DNA from: VGBO01 sp964453335
GTDB taxonomy: Bacteria; Actinomycetota; Acidimicrobiia; Acidimicrobiales; CAIXPF01
NCBI GenBank assembly: GCA_964453335.1
Contig: CAYVOK010000014.1
Location: 28,360-92,359 of the forward strand
DNA: 64,000 nucleotides
Direction: 5' to 3'
Both the position numbers and the translations under genes were made by a program. This document shows positions 17,523 to 26,672 of the stretch, piece by piece (position 1 is the first letter of the stretch; each line of letters starts with the position of its first letter). The notes under the pieces are model-generated. The model had not been told where the DNA came from. It did not search any database and saw only the letters and a program-made list of their open reading frames with translations.

Positions 17523-18344
17523 GTGTTCGATCCGCACATGCGTCAGCCCGACCACGACGGCGTCCCGGCGTTCTACTTCGCCGTCCGACGCGGCGAGGTC
17601 CTCGTCGTCGCCGGGCGGGAGGGCTTCGAGGTCCCCCGTCGACATCCCGACGTCCCCTCCGAGGGGCACCACATCCTCGGGTCGATCGGTGACGAGTGGC
17701 TCTACGGCATCGACGTCCCGGAGGGCACCGACGAGCCGGACGACCACATGTGGGTCCCGCTCCGCCAGCTCTACGGCAAGGTGCCGGATCCGATGTGGAC
17801 GATCGCAGGTCGCGCCGAGCAGATCGTCAGCTGGGACCGCACCCACCGCTTCTGCGGTCGTTGCGGGACGCCGACCGAATCCATGGCGACCGATCGGGCC
17901 CGCCGATGCCCGTCGTGCGGGCAGCTCGCCTATCCGCGGCTGTCGCCGGCGGTCATCATGCTCGTCACCCGCGGCGACGACGACGAGGAGGCGTTGCTCG
18001 CCTGGGGACGACAGTTCCCGGGCCGCTTCTATTCCACGCTCGCGGGCTTCGTGGAGGCCGGTGAGAGCCTCGAGCAGTGCGTCGCACGTGAGGTGCGGGA
18101 GGAGGTCGGCATCTCGGTGCGGGACATCACGTACTTCGGTTCGCAGCCCTGGCCGTTCCCGAACTCCCTGATGCTCGGCTTCACCGCCCGCTACGACGGT
18201 GGTGAGGTCGTCATCCAGGAGGAGGAGATCGTCGAGGCGTCGTGGTTCCGCTGGGACGAACTCCCGAAGAACGTCCCGATGGGTGGCATGTCGATCGCCG
18301 GCTGGCTGATCGAGGACTGGGTACGACGCCAGGCCCGGACGTGA
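17523..18344 (+). CDS. nudC: NADH pyrophosphatase / RNA-decapping NudC
   Basis: 273 residues. Nudix hydrolase cleaving NAD(H) to NMN(H) and AMP, and in E. coli removing NAD caps from RNA. A zinc ribbon with CGRCG and CPSCG (about residues 116-140) precedes the complete Nudix box GFVEAGESLEQ-CVAREVREEVGI. The NudC-specific signature SQPWPFPNSLM follows. The start is taken as GTG 17523, because a -10 lies just upstream; the ATG at 17481 would add 14 residues but overlaps that -10. The metal-binding Glu residues are intact. Confidence 0.93.
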   Translation: MFDPHMRQPDHDGVPAFYFAVRRGEVLVVAGREGFEVPRRHPDVPSEGHHILGSIGDEWLYGIDVPEGTDEPDDHMWVPLRQLYGKVPDPMWTIAGRAEQIVSWDRTHRFCGRCGTPTESMATDRARRCPSCGQLAYPRLSPAVIMLVTRGDDDEEALLAWGRQFPGRFYSTLAGFVEAGESLEQCVAREVREEVGISVRDITYFGSQPWPFPNSLMLGFTARYDGGEVVIQEEEIVEASWFRWDELPKNVPMGGMSIAGWLIEDWVRRQART

Positions 18345-18385
18345 TCGACCGGCGACGCAACCCCGTTCCGGGTCGGTCCTGCCCG

Positions 18386-18391
18386 TAGGCT
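18386..18391 (+). promoter_or_regulatory. -10 element TAGGCT, leaderless promoter of terC
   Basis: TAGGCT ends 8 nt before the GTG at 18400. No Shine-Dalgarno is present. Confidence 0.5.
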
Positions 18392-18399
18392 GCGGGACC

Positions 18400-19368
18400 G
18401 TGCTCGCCGCCGCATCCGCATCCTCGACTCTGCAGAGCTACGACGTCCCCCTGTGGGCGTGGGGGGCGTTCCTCGGCGCGATCGCCGTCATGCTGCTGCT
18501 CGACCTGTTCGTGCTGCACCGGGACGCGCACGAGATCAGCACGCGCGAGGCGATCGTCACCTCGACGATCTGGATCGCGATCGGTCTCGGGTTCTCCCTC
18601 GTCGTGTGGTGGGGCCTCGGTTCGGCGGCGGCGACGCAGTACCTGACCGGCTACGTGATCGAGAAGAGCCTCTCGGTCGACAACGTCTTCGTGTGGGCCG
18701 TCATCTTCAGCTACTTCTCGGTGCCCCGCGCCTACCAGCACCGGGTGCTGTTCTGGGGCATCTTCGGGGCGCTCGTGCTGCGGGCGATCTTCGTGTTCGC
18801 CGGCGTGGCGCTGCTCGAGGCGTTCGACTGGGTGCTCTACGTGTTCGGGGCGTTCCTGATCATCACCGCCGTGCGGGTCGCCCGGCACTCGGGAGGCGAG
18901 ATCCATCCCGAACGGAACCCGGTGCTGCGGCTCGTCCGCAGGATCGTGCCCGTGTCCTCGGAGTACCACGGCCAGAAGATGTTCGTGCGCGAGGCTGGTC
19001 GCCGCCTCGCCACGCCGCTCTTCATCGTCCTCGTGCTGATCGAGGCGACCGACGTGGTCTTCGCCGTCGACTCGGTGCCGGCGATCCTCGCCGTCAGCCG
19101 CGACCAGTTCATCGTGTTCAGCTCGAACGCCCTCGCGATCCTCGGACTGCGGGCCCTGTACTTCCTGCTGTCCGCTGCCGCCGACCGACTCGTGTACCTG
19201 AACGTCGGCCTGGGCGTGATCCTGTTCTACGTCGGTGTGAAGATGCTGATCTCGGAGTGGTACCACGTACCGACGTTGCTGTCGCTCGGCTTCATCGCCG
19301 TGGTGCTGACGATCACGGTGCTCGTGTCGTTGCGGGCGTCGTCCCGACCGCAGGAGAGTCCCGCATGA
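18400..19368 (+). CDS. TerC/Alx family integral membrane protein
   Basis: 322 residues with about eight to nine hydrophobic segments. TerC-family hallmarks: LLLDLFVLHRDAHE, IEKSLSVDNVFVWAVIF and IEATDVVFAVDSVPAI, whose acidic residues within the membrane are thought to handle Mn2+ or other metal ions (Alx and MeeF-type exporters). The plain TerC label often implies tellurite resistance, but no ter operon is here, so metal export is the better guess. The universal stress protein gene follows with an ATGA overlap, so the two are probably translated together. Confidence 0.9.
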   Translation: MLAAASASSTLQSYDVPLWAWGAFLGAIAVMLLLDLFVLHRDAHEISTREAIVTSTIWIAIGLGFSLVVWWGLGSAAATQYLTGYVIEKSLSVDNVFVWAVIFSYFSVPRAYQHRVLFWGIFGALVLRAIFVFAGVALLEAFDWVLYVFGAFLIITAVRVARHSGGEIHPERNPVLRLVRRIVPVSSEYHGQKMFVREAGRRLATPLFIVLVLIEATDVVFAVDSVPAILAVSRDQFIVFSSNALAILGLRALYFLLSAAADRLVYLNVGLGVILFYVGVKMLISEWYHVPTLLSLGFIAVVLTITVLVSLRASSRPQESPA

Positions 19369-19793
19369 CCGTCCGTACGATCGTCGTCGGGACCGACGGG
19401 TCCGCCGGAGCCGAACGGGCGCTCGCCTGGTCCGCCGAACTCGCCGCCCAGACCGGCGCACGGGTCGTCCTCGTGCACGCGTTCGACCCGATCGGGATGC
19501 TCGGCTCGAGCCCGCCGCCGTTCGACCTCCCGGCGATCGCCGCCGAGTTGCGTGAACGGCTCGCCGGGCCGTGGGCGGCACCGCTCACCGCGGCAGGTGT
19601 CACCTTCGTCACCGAGCTCGCCGAGGACCGCCCGGTGCGGGCACTCGTGCGGGCCGCCGACACCCACGACGCCGACCTGATCGTCGTCGGGGCGCGCGGC
19701 ATGTCGACCGTCAAGGGCATCGTGCTCGGGTCGACGTCGGACCGGTTGGCGCACCACACGCGCCGCCCGGTGTGCATCGTCCACCTCGACTGA
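19365..19793 (+). CDS. Universal stress protein (UspA family), ATP-binding type
   Basis: 142 residues, single USP domain. The start MTVRTIVVGTDGSAGAERAL is canonical. The ATP-binding loop GARGMSTVKGIVLGSTS (GxxG-x9-GS) near the C-terminus marks it as a nucleotide-binding USP. It overlaps terC by 4 bp (ATGA), linking a stress sensor to the membrane protein. It ends 13 bp from the convergent glutamate-synthase-like gene. Confidence 0.93.
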   Translation: MTVRTIVVGTDGSAGAERALAWSAELAAQTGARVVLVHAFDPIGMLGSSPPPFDLPAIAAELRERLAGPWAAPLTAAGVTFVTELAEDRPVRALVRAADTHDADLIVVGARGMSTVKGIVLGSTSDRLAHHTRRPVCIVHLD

Positions 19794-19805
19794 GTCGGGA
19801 TCCGG

Positions 19806-21329
19806 TCAGCTGCGCATGAGCGCGTCGATCGCCCTGCGGTCGCGCGCCCCGGGGAGCCCCCAGCCGTCCGCGTAGTCGACCACCTCCCCGAGCGGCCGGG
19901 CGCCGCCCAGCCCGTCGAGGATCTCGATGCGGCCGGGGCCGACGAGCGCCGGGTGGCTCACCCCGCACGCGTGGGCGAGCCGCAGGAGCTCCTTGCGCAG
20001 GGTGACCACGTAGTTCGCGCAGCGCACCGACTTGTCGGTCGGGTCGAGTCCACGGACGAGCCACCGGTTGTGGGTCGTGATGCCCGTCGGACAGTGCCCG
20101 GTGTGGCAGCGCTGCGCCTGGATGCAACCGATCGCGAGCAGCGGTTCGCGGGCGACGGCGACCCAGTCGCAGCCGAGGGCCATGGCGTGCAGGGCGGTCT
20201 CGGGGAACCCGAGCTTCGCGGAACCGGCGAACGCGATCTCGTGGTGCAGCCCGGCCTCGGCGAACGCCCGGTAGACGCGCGGGAAGGCGAGGCGGAACGG
20301 CAGTGCGACGTGGTCGGTGAACGCGAGCGGTCCGGCACCGGTACCGCCCTCGCCGCCGTCGACGACGACGAAGTCGGGGCCGCCGCCGAGATCACCCATC
20401 CGACGGGAGAGTTCCTGCCAGAACCCGGCATCGCCCACGGCGGCCTTCACACCGACGGGGACGCCGGTCGCGTCGGCGATGCGTTCGACGAAGGCGATGA
20501 GGCCGTCGACGTCGCCGAACGCGGTGTGGCGGTTGGGGCTCACGCAGTCGCGGCCGGCGGGGACGCCGCGCACCGCTGCGATGGTCGGGGTCACCTTCGC
20601 GCCGGGGAGGAGACCACCGAGCCCGGGCTTCGCGCCCTGGCTCAGCTTCACCTCGATCGCTCGGACCGGGTGCGCGGCGCACAGCTCGACGAGGCGGCCG
20701 AGATCGAACGCGCCGTGTGCGTCGCGCACACCGAAGTACCCCGTGCCGATCTGGAAGACGAGTTCCCCGCCGTGCAGGTGTGCCGGCGCCACCGCGCCCT
20801 CGCCCGTCGACTGCAGGCATCCGGCGAGGGCCGCCCCACGGTTCAGCGCCTCCACCGCTGCTGCGGACAACGAGCCGTAGCTCATGCCGGAGATGTTCAC
20901 GACCGATGCCGGTCGGAACGCCTGGCGACGCTTGTGATGGGCGCCGACGACCTTGGCGACGGGGACCGGGTGCAGGGGATCGGCATCCGCGGGGCCCGGC
21001 GGGTGGGGGAACGCCGCGTGCTGCACGATCACGTAGCCCGGGGGTGGACGTTCGAGGTCGTTGTCGGTACCGAAGCCGGCGTAGTCGTTCTCACGCTTCG
21101 CCGTCGCGTACACCCACGATCGCTGGTCCCGGGAGAACGGTCGCTCGGCGTCGTTCGAGGTGACGATGTACTGGCGCAGTTCCGGCCCGACCCGCTCGAG
21201 CAGGTAGCGCAGGTGGCCGATCACGGGGAAGTTCCGCAGGACCGTGTGCTTGCGCTGCAGCACGTCGTGCAGGACGAGGGCGACGAGCGCCGCCAGCAGG
21301 ACGAGGCCGACCACCGACCACGTGGACAT
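19806..21329 (-). CDS. FMN-binding glutamate synthase-family protein, membrane-anchored
   Basis: 507 residues; corresponds to the central/FMN synthase domain of GltB without the amidotransferase domain. An N-terminal membrane helix (about residues 5-24) is followed by a charged region and the TIM-barrel: NISGMSYGSLSAAAVEAL, EVKLSQGAKPGLGGLLPG and VDGGEGGTGAGPLAF. The Cys cluster CIQAQRCHTGHCPTG resembles the 3Fe-4S site of GltB. The ATG at 21329 has TACAGT 6 nt upstream (leaderless). Such stand-alone proteins are common, yet their substrate is not established; glutamate synthesis should not be assumed. Confidence 0.88.
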   Translation of the reverse strand: MSTWSVVGLVLLAALVALVLHDVLQRKHTVLRNFPVIGHLRYLLERVGPELRQYIVTSNDAERPFSRDQRSWVYATAKRENDYAGFGTDNDLERPPPGYVIVQHAAFPHPPGPADADPLHPVPVAKVVGAHHKRRQAFRPASVVNISGMSYGSLSAAAVEALNRGAALAGCLQSTGEGAVAPAHLHGGELVFQIGTGYFGVRDAHGAFDLGRLVELCAAHPVRAIEVKLSQGAKPGLGGLLPGAKVTPTIAAVRGVPAGRDCVSPNRHTAFGDVDGLIAFVERIADATGVPVGVKAAVGDAGFWQELSRRMGDLGGGPDFVVVDGGEGGTGAGPLAFTDHVALPFRLAFPRVYRAFAEAGLHHEIAFAGSAKLGFPETALHAMALGCDWVAVAREPLLAIGCIQAQRCHTGHCPTGITTHNRWLVRGLDPTDKSVRCANYVVTLRKELLRLAHACGVSHPALVGPGRIEILDGLGGARPLGEVVDYADGWGLPGARDRRAIDALMRS

Positions 21330-21335
21330 GCGGCG

Positions 21336-21341
21336 ACTGTA
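21336..21341 (-). promoter_or_regulatory. -10 element TACAGT, leaderless
   Basis: Minus-strand TACAGT ends 6 nt before the ATG at 21329. Confidence 0.55.
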
Positions 21342-21397
21342 CCGACACGGGCCACTACCGTGCGGCGGTACGTCGGACGTGCGGAAGGGACGGACAG

Positions 21398-22450
21398 ATG
21401 CGACTCGCGATGGCACTCGGGTACTCGGGCGGATTCAAGGAGGCCGTGCGGCAGGTGCAGGACCTCGAGAAGGCGGGCCTCGACATCGTGTGGATCGCGG
21501 AGGCGTACAGCTTCGATGCGATCAGTCAGGTCGGCTATCTCGCCGCCATGACGGAGCGGGTGCACATCGGCACCGGCATCGTGAACGTGTACTCCCGGTC
21601 GGCGGCGTTGATGGGGATGACCGCGGCCGGGTGCGACTTCGTGTCCGACGGTCGGTTCATCCTCGGTCTCGGCGCCTCGGGGCCGCAGGTCGTCGAGGGA
21701 TTCCACGGGATCCCCTACGAGAAGCCGATGCAGCGGATCAAGGAGTACATCGAGGTCGTCCGCATGACGCTGCGGCGCGAACCCCTCGTCTACGACGGGC
21801 GCACCGTGCAGCTCCCCCTCCCGGCCGGGCAGGGCACGGGCCTCGGCAAGCCGCTGAAGCTGATCAACCATCCGGTCCGCTCCGACGTGCCGATCTGGTG
21901 GGCGTCGCTCCAGGGGCTCTCCGTCGAGGCGACCGCTGCCTACGCAGACGGCTGGCTGCCGGTGTTCTTCGAACCGGAGAAGTTCCAGAGCGTGTGGGGT
22001 GACGACCTGAAGAAGGGGCTCGCGAAGCGCGACCCGTCGCTGCCGCGTCTCGAGATCTCCGCGGGCGGCATGCTCGCGATCGGCGACGACCTCGTCGGCG
22101 ACGCACAGGACCGTGTGCTCGACGCGGCCCGTCCCCAGACCGCCCTCTACTGGGGTGGCATGGGCGCACGAGACAAGAACTTCTACAACGACGTCGCCCG
22201 TCGCTACGGCTACGAGGCCGAGGCGATCGAGATCCAGGACCTCTACCTCGACGGGCACAAGGACGAGGCGGCGGCGAAGGTGCCGGCGTCGTTCCTGCGC
22301 GCGTCGCACCTCGTCGGCTCGCCGGGCTACATCCGGGAACGGCTCGGTGCGTTCAAGGAGGCCGGGGTGACGGTGCTCAACGTCAACCCGGTCGGTCGTG
22401 ACGCCGTCCGTACGATCGAGACCCTGCGGGGTCTCGTCGACGACCTCTGA
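21398..22450 (+). CDS. LLM-class F420-dependent oxidoreductase
   Basis: 350 residues, luciferase-like monooxygenase fold (TIM barrel). The typical start MRLAMALGYSGGF, VWIAEAYSFDA, TERVHIGTGIVNVYSRS and GRFILGLGASGPQVVEGFHG place it in the F420-dependent group related to Mer and mycobacterial F420 oxidoreductases; F420 rather than FMN is inferred from family membership. TACCGT at 21356-21361 could be the -10, leaving a leader of about 30 nt with a purine-rich stretch before the ATG. The substrate is unknown. Confidence 0.85.
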   Translation: MRLAMALGYSGGFKEAVRQVQDLEKAGLDIVWIAEAYSFDAISQVGYLAAMTERVHIGTGIVNVYSRSAALMGMTAAGCDFVSDGRFILGLGASGPQVVEGFHGIPYEKPMQRIKEYIEVVRMTLRREPLVYDGRTVQLPLPAGQGTGLGKPLKLINHPVRSDVPIWWASLQGLSVEATAAYADGWLPVFFEPEKFQSVWGDDLKKGLAKRDPSLPRLEISAGGMLAIGDDLVGDAQDRVLDAARPQTALYWGGMGARDKNFYNDVARRYGYEAEAIEIQDLYLDGHKDEAAAKVPASFLRASHLVGSPGYIRERLGAFKEAGVTVLNVNPVGRDAVRTIETLRGLVDDL

Positions 22451-22466
22451 GTTCCGCCTCGGGGCC

Positions 22467-23159
22467 TCAGGCCTCGAGCACCCCGTCGCTGATGTGCACC
22501 GTCCGGTCCGCGAACGCTGTGATCCGTTCGTCGTGGGTCACCACGATCGCTGCGATCCCGCGGGCGGTCATCTCGGTGCGGATGAGCTCCATGACCTGAC
22601 GTCCGAGCTTGCTGTCGAGCGCCGAGGTGGGCTCGTCGAAGAGCACCAGGGTGGGGTCGTTCATGAGCGCGCGGCCGATCGCAACGCGCTGTCGCTGACC
22701 GCCGGACAGCTGTGACGGCAGGTTCTTGGCCCGATCGGCGAGACCGAGCTCCTCGAGCAGCTGGTCGGCCCGGGCGCGCGCCGCTGCGCCGGTGCGGGCA
22801 CCGATCTCGTCGACGACGAGGAGGTTCTCGCGCGCCGTGAGGAACGGCACGAGGTTCACGGTCTGGAACACGAACCCGACCGCACGGCGCCGGAAGGCGG
22901 TTAGCTGCTTCGGGGAGTAACCCGAGATGTCGTCGCCACCGACGACGATCGTCCCGCCGCTCGCCCGGAGGATCCCGCCGGCGATCGAACACAACGTGGT
23001 CTTGCCCGAGCCGGACGGTCCGACGAGTGCGACGATCTCACCGCGGTCGACGGTCAGGTCGGCGCGCTCGAGCGCGACGACCTCGCCGTCGCCCATCGGG
23101 TACACCTTGCGGACGCCCTCCATACGGAGTGCGGGGACGTGTGGTTCGGTCGCGGTCAC
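22467..23159 (-). CDS. ABC transporter ATP-binding protein (MacB/LolD type)
   Basis: 230 residues. Walker A GPSGSGKTTL, Q-loop VFQTVNL, signature LSGGQRQRV and Walker B LVLFDEP followed by the H-loop His are all present. The start is GTG 23159, overlapping the stop of the upstream permease (GTGA). With the two FtsX-like permeases it forms a three-gene exporter of the MacB/LolCDE superfamily, which uses mechanotransmission instead of a conventional transmembrane channel. Confidence 0.93.
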   Translation of the reverse strand: MTATEPHVPALRMEGVRKVYPMGDGEVVALERADLTVDRGEIVALVGPSGSGKTTLCSIAGGILRASGGTIVVGGDDISGYSPKQLTAFRRRAVGFVFQTVNLVPFLTARENLLVVDEIGARTGAAARARADQLLEELGLADRAKNLPSQLSGGQRQRVAIGRALMNDPTLVLFDEPTSALDSKLGRQVMELIRTEMTARGIAAIVVTHDERITAFADRTVHISDGVLEA

Positions 23160-24265
23160 GAGGAACTCCCGATGGCGGAGGCCGGGTCGACGCGGAGCAC
23201 CCGGCGGAGCGAGAAGGCGGAGCCGGCGATGGCGGCGACGAGCAGGGACACGACGCTCGACACGATGCGCGGCGGCGTGATCGTCACGGGGATCGAACCG
23301 GGCGGGATGGCGGCGTCGAGCAGCAGCACGGCCACCGTCGCCACGACCGACGCGACGACGGTCACGACGACGGCCTGCACGACGAGCCCGGCGAAGATCG
23401 TGCGTGACCGTGCGCCGATCGCCTTGAGGACGCCGTAGAGCGCGAGACGTTCGACAGTGAGCAGGGCGAAGAACAGGGCGATGACGACGATCGCGATGGC
23501 GACGGTCACGCCGATGATCTGGTTGAACGTGCCCCGCTGTTCGGCGACGCCGGGGATTGCGTTCGCAGCGTCCACGAGGGTGAGCGACAGGGTCGCACCG
23601 CCGGTTGCGGTGTCGATCGCCGCGGCGAGGTCGGCCGGATCGCCGGTGCCCCGCACGACGAGGGACTGGAACACGCCGTCGGCGACGACCTCGGCAGGTC
23701 GGTTGGCGCCGACGACGGTGCGCCACGTCCCCGGCGAGGCCCACAGACCGGCCTGGCCGAGGTAGTTCGTGTCCTCGACGAAACCGATCACACGGACCGG
23801 GCTGCGGGCCGGACCGAGGAGCAGTTCGGTCCCCACGCGGATGCCGTCGGCCTCGAGCACCCGGTCCGCCCAGACCTCGCCGTCGGGGGGAACGGTGTCG
23901 ACCCCCCGGGGCGGGAGTTCGACGCCGAACAGTGCCACGTCGGCGAGATCGCGTGGCCCGTTGCCCGGGACCCGGGCGCCGAGCTGCACGATGCCGAGGC
24001 CACCCACCTCGACGACACCGGGCGCTGCAGCGACGCGCGCCCGAAGGTCGGGGTCGATGCGGCTGCGGAGGAACGAGCTCTGGGACTGCGCGGAGGAGAC
24101 GACGACGTCGCCCGGCTGGGCCCGGACCGCCCCGGTCGAGTTGCGGATCAGTCCGTCGAGCAGACCGCCGAGGAACAGCAGCAGGAGGGCGATGAGCGTG
24201 AGGATGACGGTCGCCGTGGCGAACCGGCCGGGGCGACGCCGGAGTTCACGCAGGGCGATCCTCAT
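23156..24265 (-). CDS. ABC transporter permease, FtsX/MacB-like (second)
   Basis: 369 residues. One membrane helix at the N-terminus (about 15-38), a large extracytoplasmic domain (about 45-230), then three helices at the C-terminus: the FtsX/MacB topology. The ends LRELRRRPGRFATATV and LRRVLRVDPASAIG match the family. Its ATG overlaps the stop of the first permease by ATGA, and its own stop overlaps the ATPase start. The two permeases are probably a heterodimer, as in LolCE-type systems. Confidence 0.88.
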   Translation of the reverse strand: MRIALRELRRRPGRFATATVILTLIALLLLFLGGLLDGLIRNSTGAVRAQPGDVVVSSAQSQSSFLRSRIDPDLRARVAAAPGVVEVGGLGIVQLGARVPGNGPRDLADVALFGVELPPRGVDTVPPDGEVWADRVLEADGIRVGTELLLGPARSPVRVIGFVEDTNYLGQAGLWASPGTWRTVVGANRPAEVVADGVFQSLVVRGTGDPADLAAAIDTATGGATLSLTLVDAANAIPGVAEQRGTFNQIIGVTVAIAIVVIALFFALLTVERLALYGVLKAIGARSRTIFAGLVVQAVVVTVVASVVATVAVLLLDAAIPPGSIPVTITPPRIVSSVVSLLVAAIAGSAFSLRRVLRVDPASAIGSSS

Positions 24266-25383
24266 CGGTCGACCCCCGCACCACCGAGCGCAGCGGCGGG
24301 ATCGATACCGACGACCCGACGGGCCGATACGGCGGACGACGCCGTTCCGAGCACGAGCAGCGCGATCGACCAGCCGATGACCGCAGCGGTCTCGAAGCGC
24401 AGGGTGATCCCGCCGATGCGTTGCACCGACAGCGGGGCGTAGAGCCCGATCCCGATGACGAGACCGCCGCCGACGACGAGCAGCACCTGGACGAGCAGCG
24501 CGGACACCAGCCGACCCGCCGGCGCACCGATCGCCCGGAGCAGGGTGAGCGACGGTGCCTTCTGGAACGTCACGATGAGGAAGAACAAGCCGGTGACGAG
24601 CGGGACGACGAGGCCGTACAGCAGGAAGATCACCTGGAACGACTGCTGCACCTGCGCGACGCCCGGGGTCTTGGCGGCGGCGTCGGCACGGGTCAGCGCG
24701 TCGAGGTCGTCCGACGCGGCGTTCACGGCGGCGACCGTTGCCGCCGGGGTCGTGCCCGGTGCAGGAACGACGGCGAGCACGTTCGGCGGGGGGACACCGG
24801 CATCGGGGTTCCGGCTGCGCACGGCGTCGAGGTAGGTCGCGTACGGCACGAACAGGGTCGGTGCGACGTTGAGCTGGATGTCGCGGGCGAGACCGACGAC
24901 GCGCAGCTCGAGGCCACCGGGCTCGACGCGGACGACGTCACCGATGTCGAAGCCCGCCGCAGTGTCCGCCTCGCTCGCGACGGCTTCACCGGCGCTGCGC
25001 GGCAGGCGACCGCTGACGAGCGTCGTGGGCGAACCGAGCCCTTCCTCCTCGAACCCGAGGACCGTGGCCTCCGACAGTTCGTCGGCTGCGGTCACGGTGA
25101 AGGTGCCCTGGCCGATGCGGCCGACCCGGCCGTCACCGACGGCCTCGCGCACGGCGGCCTCGAGATCGGCGCCGATGACCGAACCCTGGATGACCCGTCG
25201 GCCGTCGACGCTGTAGACGAGCACCGGCGCCGACTGGTTCCGCACGGCGCCGACGAACGCGGTGATGAGCCCGTTCTGCAGGGACTGCTGGAACAGGATC
25301 AGGAAGACCAGCAGGCCGACCGCGGCCATCAGCAGCGCGAACCGCACCTTGGCGCGTCGCATCTCCTTCAGGGCGAGGAACAC
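24262..25383 (-). CDS. ABC transporter permease, FtsX/MacB-like (first)
   Basis: 373 residues with the same topology: N-terminal helix, large external domain, three C-terminal helices ending in ARRVVGIDPAAALGG. It resembles DevC/MacB-like permeases (FLALKEMRRAKVRFALL at the start). The GTG start at 25383 is directly behind TAACGT with a 7-nt gap, so the exporter mRNA is likely leaderless. No adaptor (HlyD/MacA) or outer-membrane gene is adjacent, in keeping with a monoderm. The exported substrate is unknown. Confidence 0.88.
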   Translation of the reverse strand: MFLALKEMRRAKVRFALLMAAVGLLVFLILFQQSLQNGLITAFVGAVRNQSAPVLVYSVDGRRVIQGSVIGADLEAAVREAVGDGRVGRIGQGTFTVTAADELSEATVLGFEEEGLGSPTTLVSGRLPRSAGEAVASEADTAAGFDIGDVVRVEPGGLELRVVGLARDIQLNVAPTLFVPYATYLDAVRSRNPDAGVPPPNVLAVVPAPGTTPAATVAAVNAASDDLDALTRADAAAKTPGVAQVQQSFQVIFLLYGLVVPLVTGLFFLIVTFQKAPSLTLLRAIGAPAGRLVSALLVQVLLVVGGGLVIGIGLYAPLSVQRIGGITLRFETAAVIGWSIALLVLGTASSAVSARRVVGIDPAAALGGAGVDR

Positions 25384-25390
25384 GGGCGGG

Positions 25391-25396
25391 ACGTTA
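25391..25396 (-). promoter_or_regulatory. -10 element TAACGT, leaderless promoter of the ABC operon
   Basis: Minus-strand TAACGT is followed by CCCGCCC and the GTG start at 25383. Confidence 0.5.
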
Positions 25397-25443
25397 CCGG
25401 TACCGCCGCGGCTACCGGACCGTGCTGCGGCCGGTCCGAGGCG

Positions 25444-26628
25444 TCACGTCGTGTAGTCGGCGTTGATCCGGATGTACTGGTCGGACAGGTCGCAGCCGTA
25501 CACGGTCCAGGCACCCACCCCGATCCCGAGTGCCACGTCGATGTGGACCTCCTCGGCCGCCATCGTCGCAGCGAGGAGGCGGAGGCCCGCCTCGTCGAGA
25601 TCACCGGGGAACACCTGCTGTGTGCCGAAGCGGATGACGACCCGTTCCTCGACGATGTCGGTGTCGTCCGCACACTTCCCGACCGCCATCGCCACCCGGC
25701 CCCAGTTCGGGTCCGCCCCGTGCACTGCGGTCTTCACCAGCGGCGAGTTGAGGATCGACTTCGCGACCCGCTTGGCCTGCACGTCGTCGCGCGCGCCGCC
25801 GACGGTGACGACGAGCAGCTTCGTGGCGCCCTCACCGTCGCGTGCGAGCTGCCGGGTGAGCGACAGGCACACCTCGCCGAGTGCCTCCGTGAACGCATCG
25901 AGGTCGACGGGGCCGGCGAGCCCATTCGCGAGGATCGCCGCGGTGTCCGACGTCGAGGTGTCGGTGTCGACGCTGAGGCTGTTGAAGGACCGGTCGACCA
26001 CCTGGCGGAACGCCCGGTCGAGATCCGCCGACGCGATCTCGGCGTCGGTGAACACGAGGGCGATCATCGTCGCCATGTCGGGCTCGATCATCCCGACACC
26101 CTTCGCGAGGCCGACGATGCGGGCGTCGCCGACGGTCGCCTCGGCGAACTTCGGCACCGTGTCCGTCGTCATCATCGCCGTGGCCGCGGCGAGCGCGTCG
26201 GTGGAGGGGTAGGGCGGTGCCGCGAGCGTCGCGAGGTGGGCATCGATGCGTTCCATCGGGTACTGCCGACCGATGACCCCGGTGGACGCCAGCAGGATGT
26301 CGCCCTCCGGGCAGCCGAGGGCCCGGGCGACACCCGTGACGACGGCCTCGGCGTTCGCCGCGCCCTGCGGCCCGGTCGCCACGTTCGCGTTCTTCGAGAT
26401 CACGACCGCGGCCTGCAGCCGACCGTCGGCGACCTGGCGGCGGGACAGCGTCACGCTCGGTCCGGCGAACCGTGAGCGGGTGAACACCGCCGCTGCGCTC
26501 GCCGGCACCGACGACGCGACGACGAGGAAGTCGGTCGTGCCGTCCTTGATGCCGATGTTCGCGATGTGTGCCGTGAATCCTGTGGGGAGCTGCGTCGGTT
26601 CGGGTGCCACGGTGGGGAAGTCTGGCAT
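25444..26628 (-). CDS. Ornithine acetyltransferase family (ArgJ/OAT2-like)
   Basis: 394 residues, N-terminal-nucleophile ArgJ fold. Autocleavage is expected between Ala186 and Thr187 in KGVGMIEPDMATM, freeing Thr as nucleophile; LLASTGVIG forms the oxyanion region. It moves an acetyl group between N-acetylornithine and glutamate in the arginine cycle, or a similar pair. Several stretches (FTRSRFAGPSV, NANVATG, TSTSDTA, KCADDTDI, C-terminal YGCDL and NADYTT) match my memory of OAT2 from the clavulanic-acid cluster better than canonical ArgJ, which has TSTNDT. No other arg genes are adjacent. The start ATG fits the family; no clear promoter was seen. Confidence 0.85.
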   Translation of the reverse strand: MPDFPTVAPEPTQLPTGFTAHIANIGIKDGTTDFLVVASSVPASAAAVFTRSRFAGPSVTLSRRQVADGRLQAAVVISKNANVATGPQGAANAEAVVTGVARALGCPEGDILLASTGVIGRQYPMERIDAHLATLAAPPYPSTDALAAATAMMTTDTVPKFAEATVGDARIVGLAKGVGMIEPDMATMIALVFTDAEIASADLDRAFRQVVDRSFNSLSVDTDTSTSDTAAILANGLAGPVDLDAFTEALGEVCLSLTRQLARDGEGATKLLVVTVGGARDDVQAKRVAKSILNSPLVKTAVHGADPNWGRVAMAVGKCADDTDIVEERVVIRFGTQQVFPGDLDEAGLRLLAATMAAEEVHIDVALGIGVGAWTVYGCDLSDQYIRINADYTT

Positions 26629-26658
26629 CCGGTGGTGGAGTGCCGGTGGTGGACCAAC

Positions 26659-26664
26659 TAGCGT
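26659..26664 (+). promoter_or_regulatory. -10 element TAGCGT, leaderless promoter of mdh
   Basis: TAGCGT ends 8 nt before the ATG at 26673. It lies between the divergent argJ-like gene and mdh. Confidence 0.5.
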
Positions 26665-26672
26665 CGCCCGCC

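Noticed and set aside
18400..19368. Tellurite resistance gene
   Set aside because: Only a TerC-family membrane protein is present, with no terABDEZ genes; metal export is more likely.
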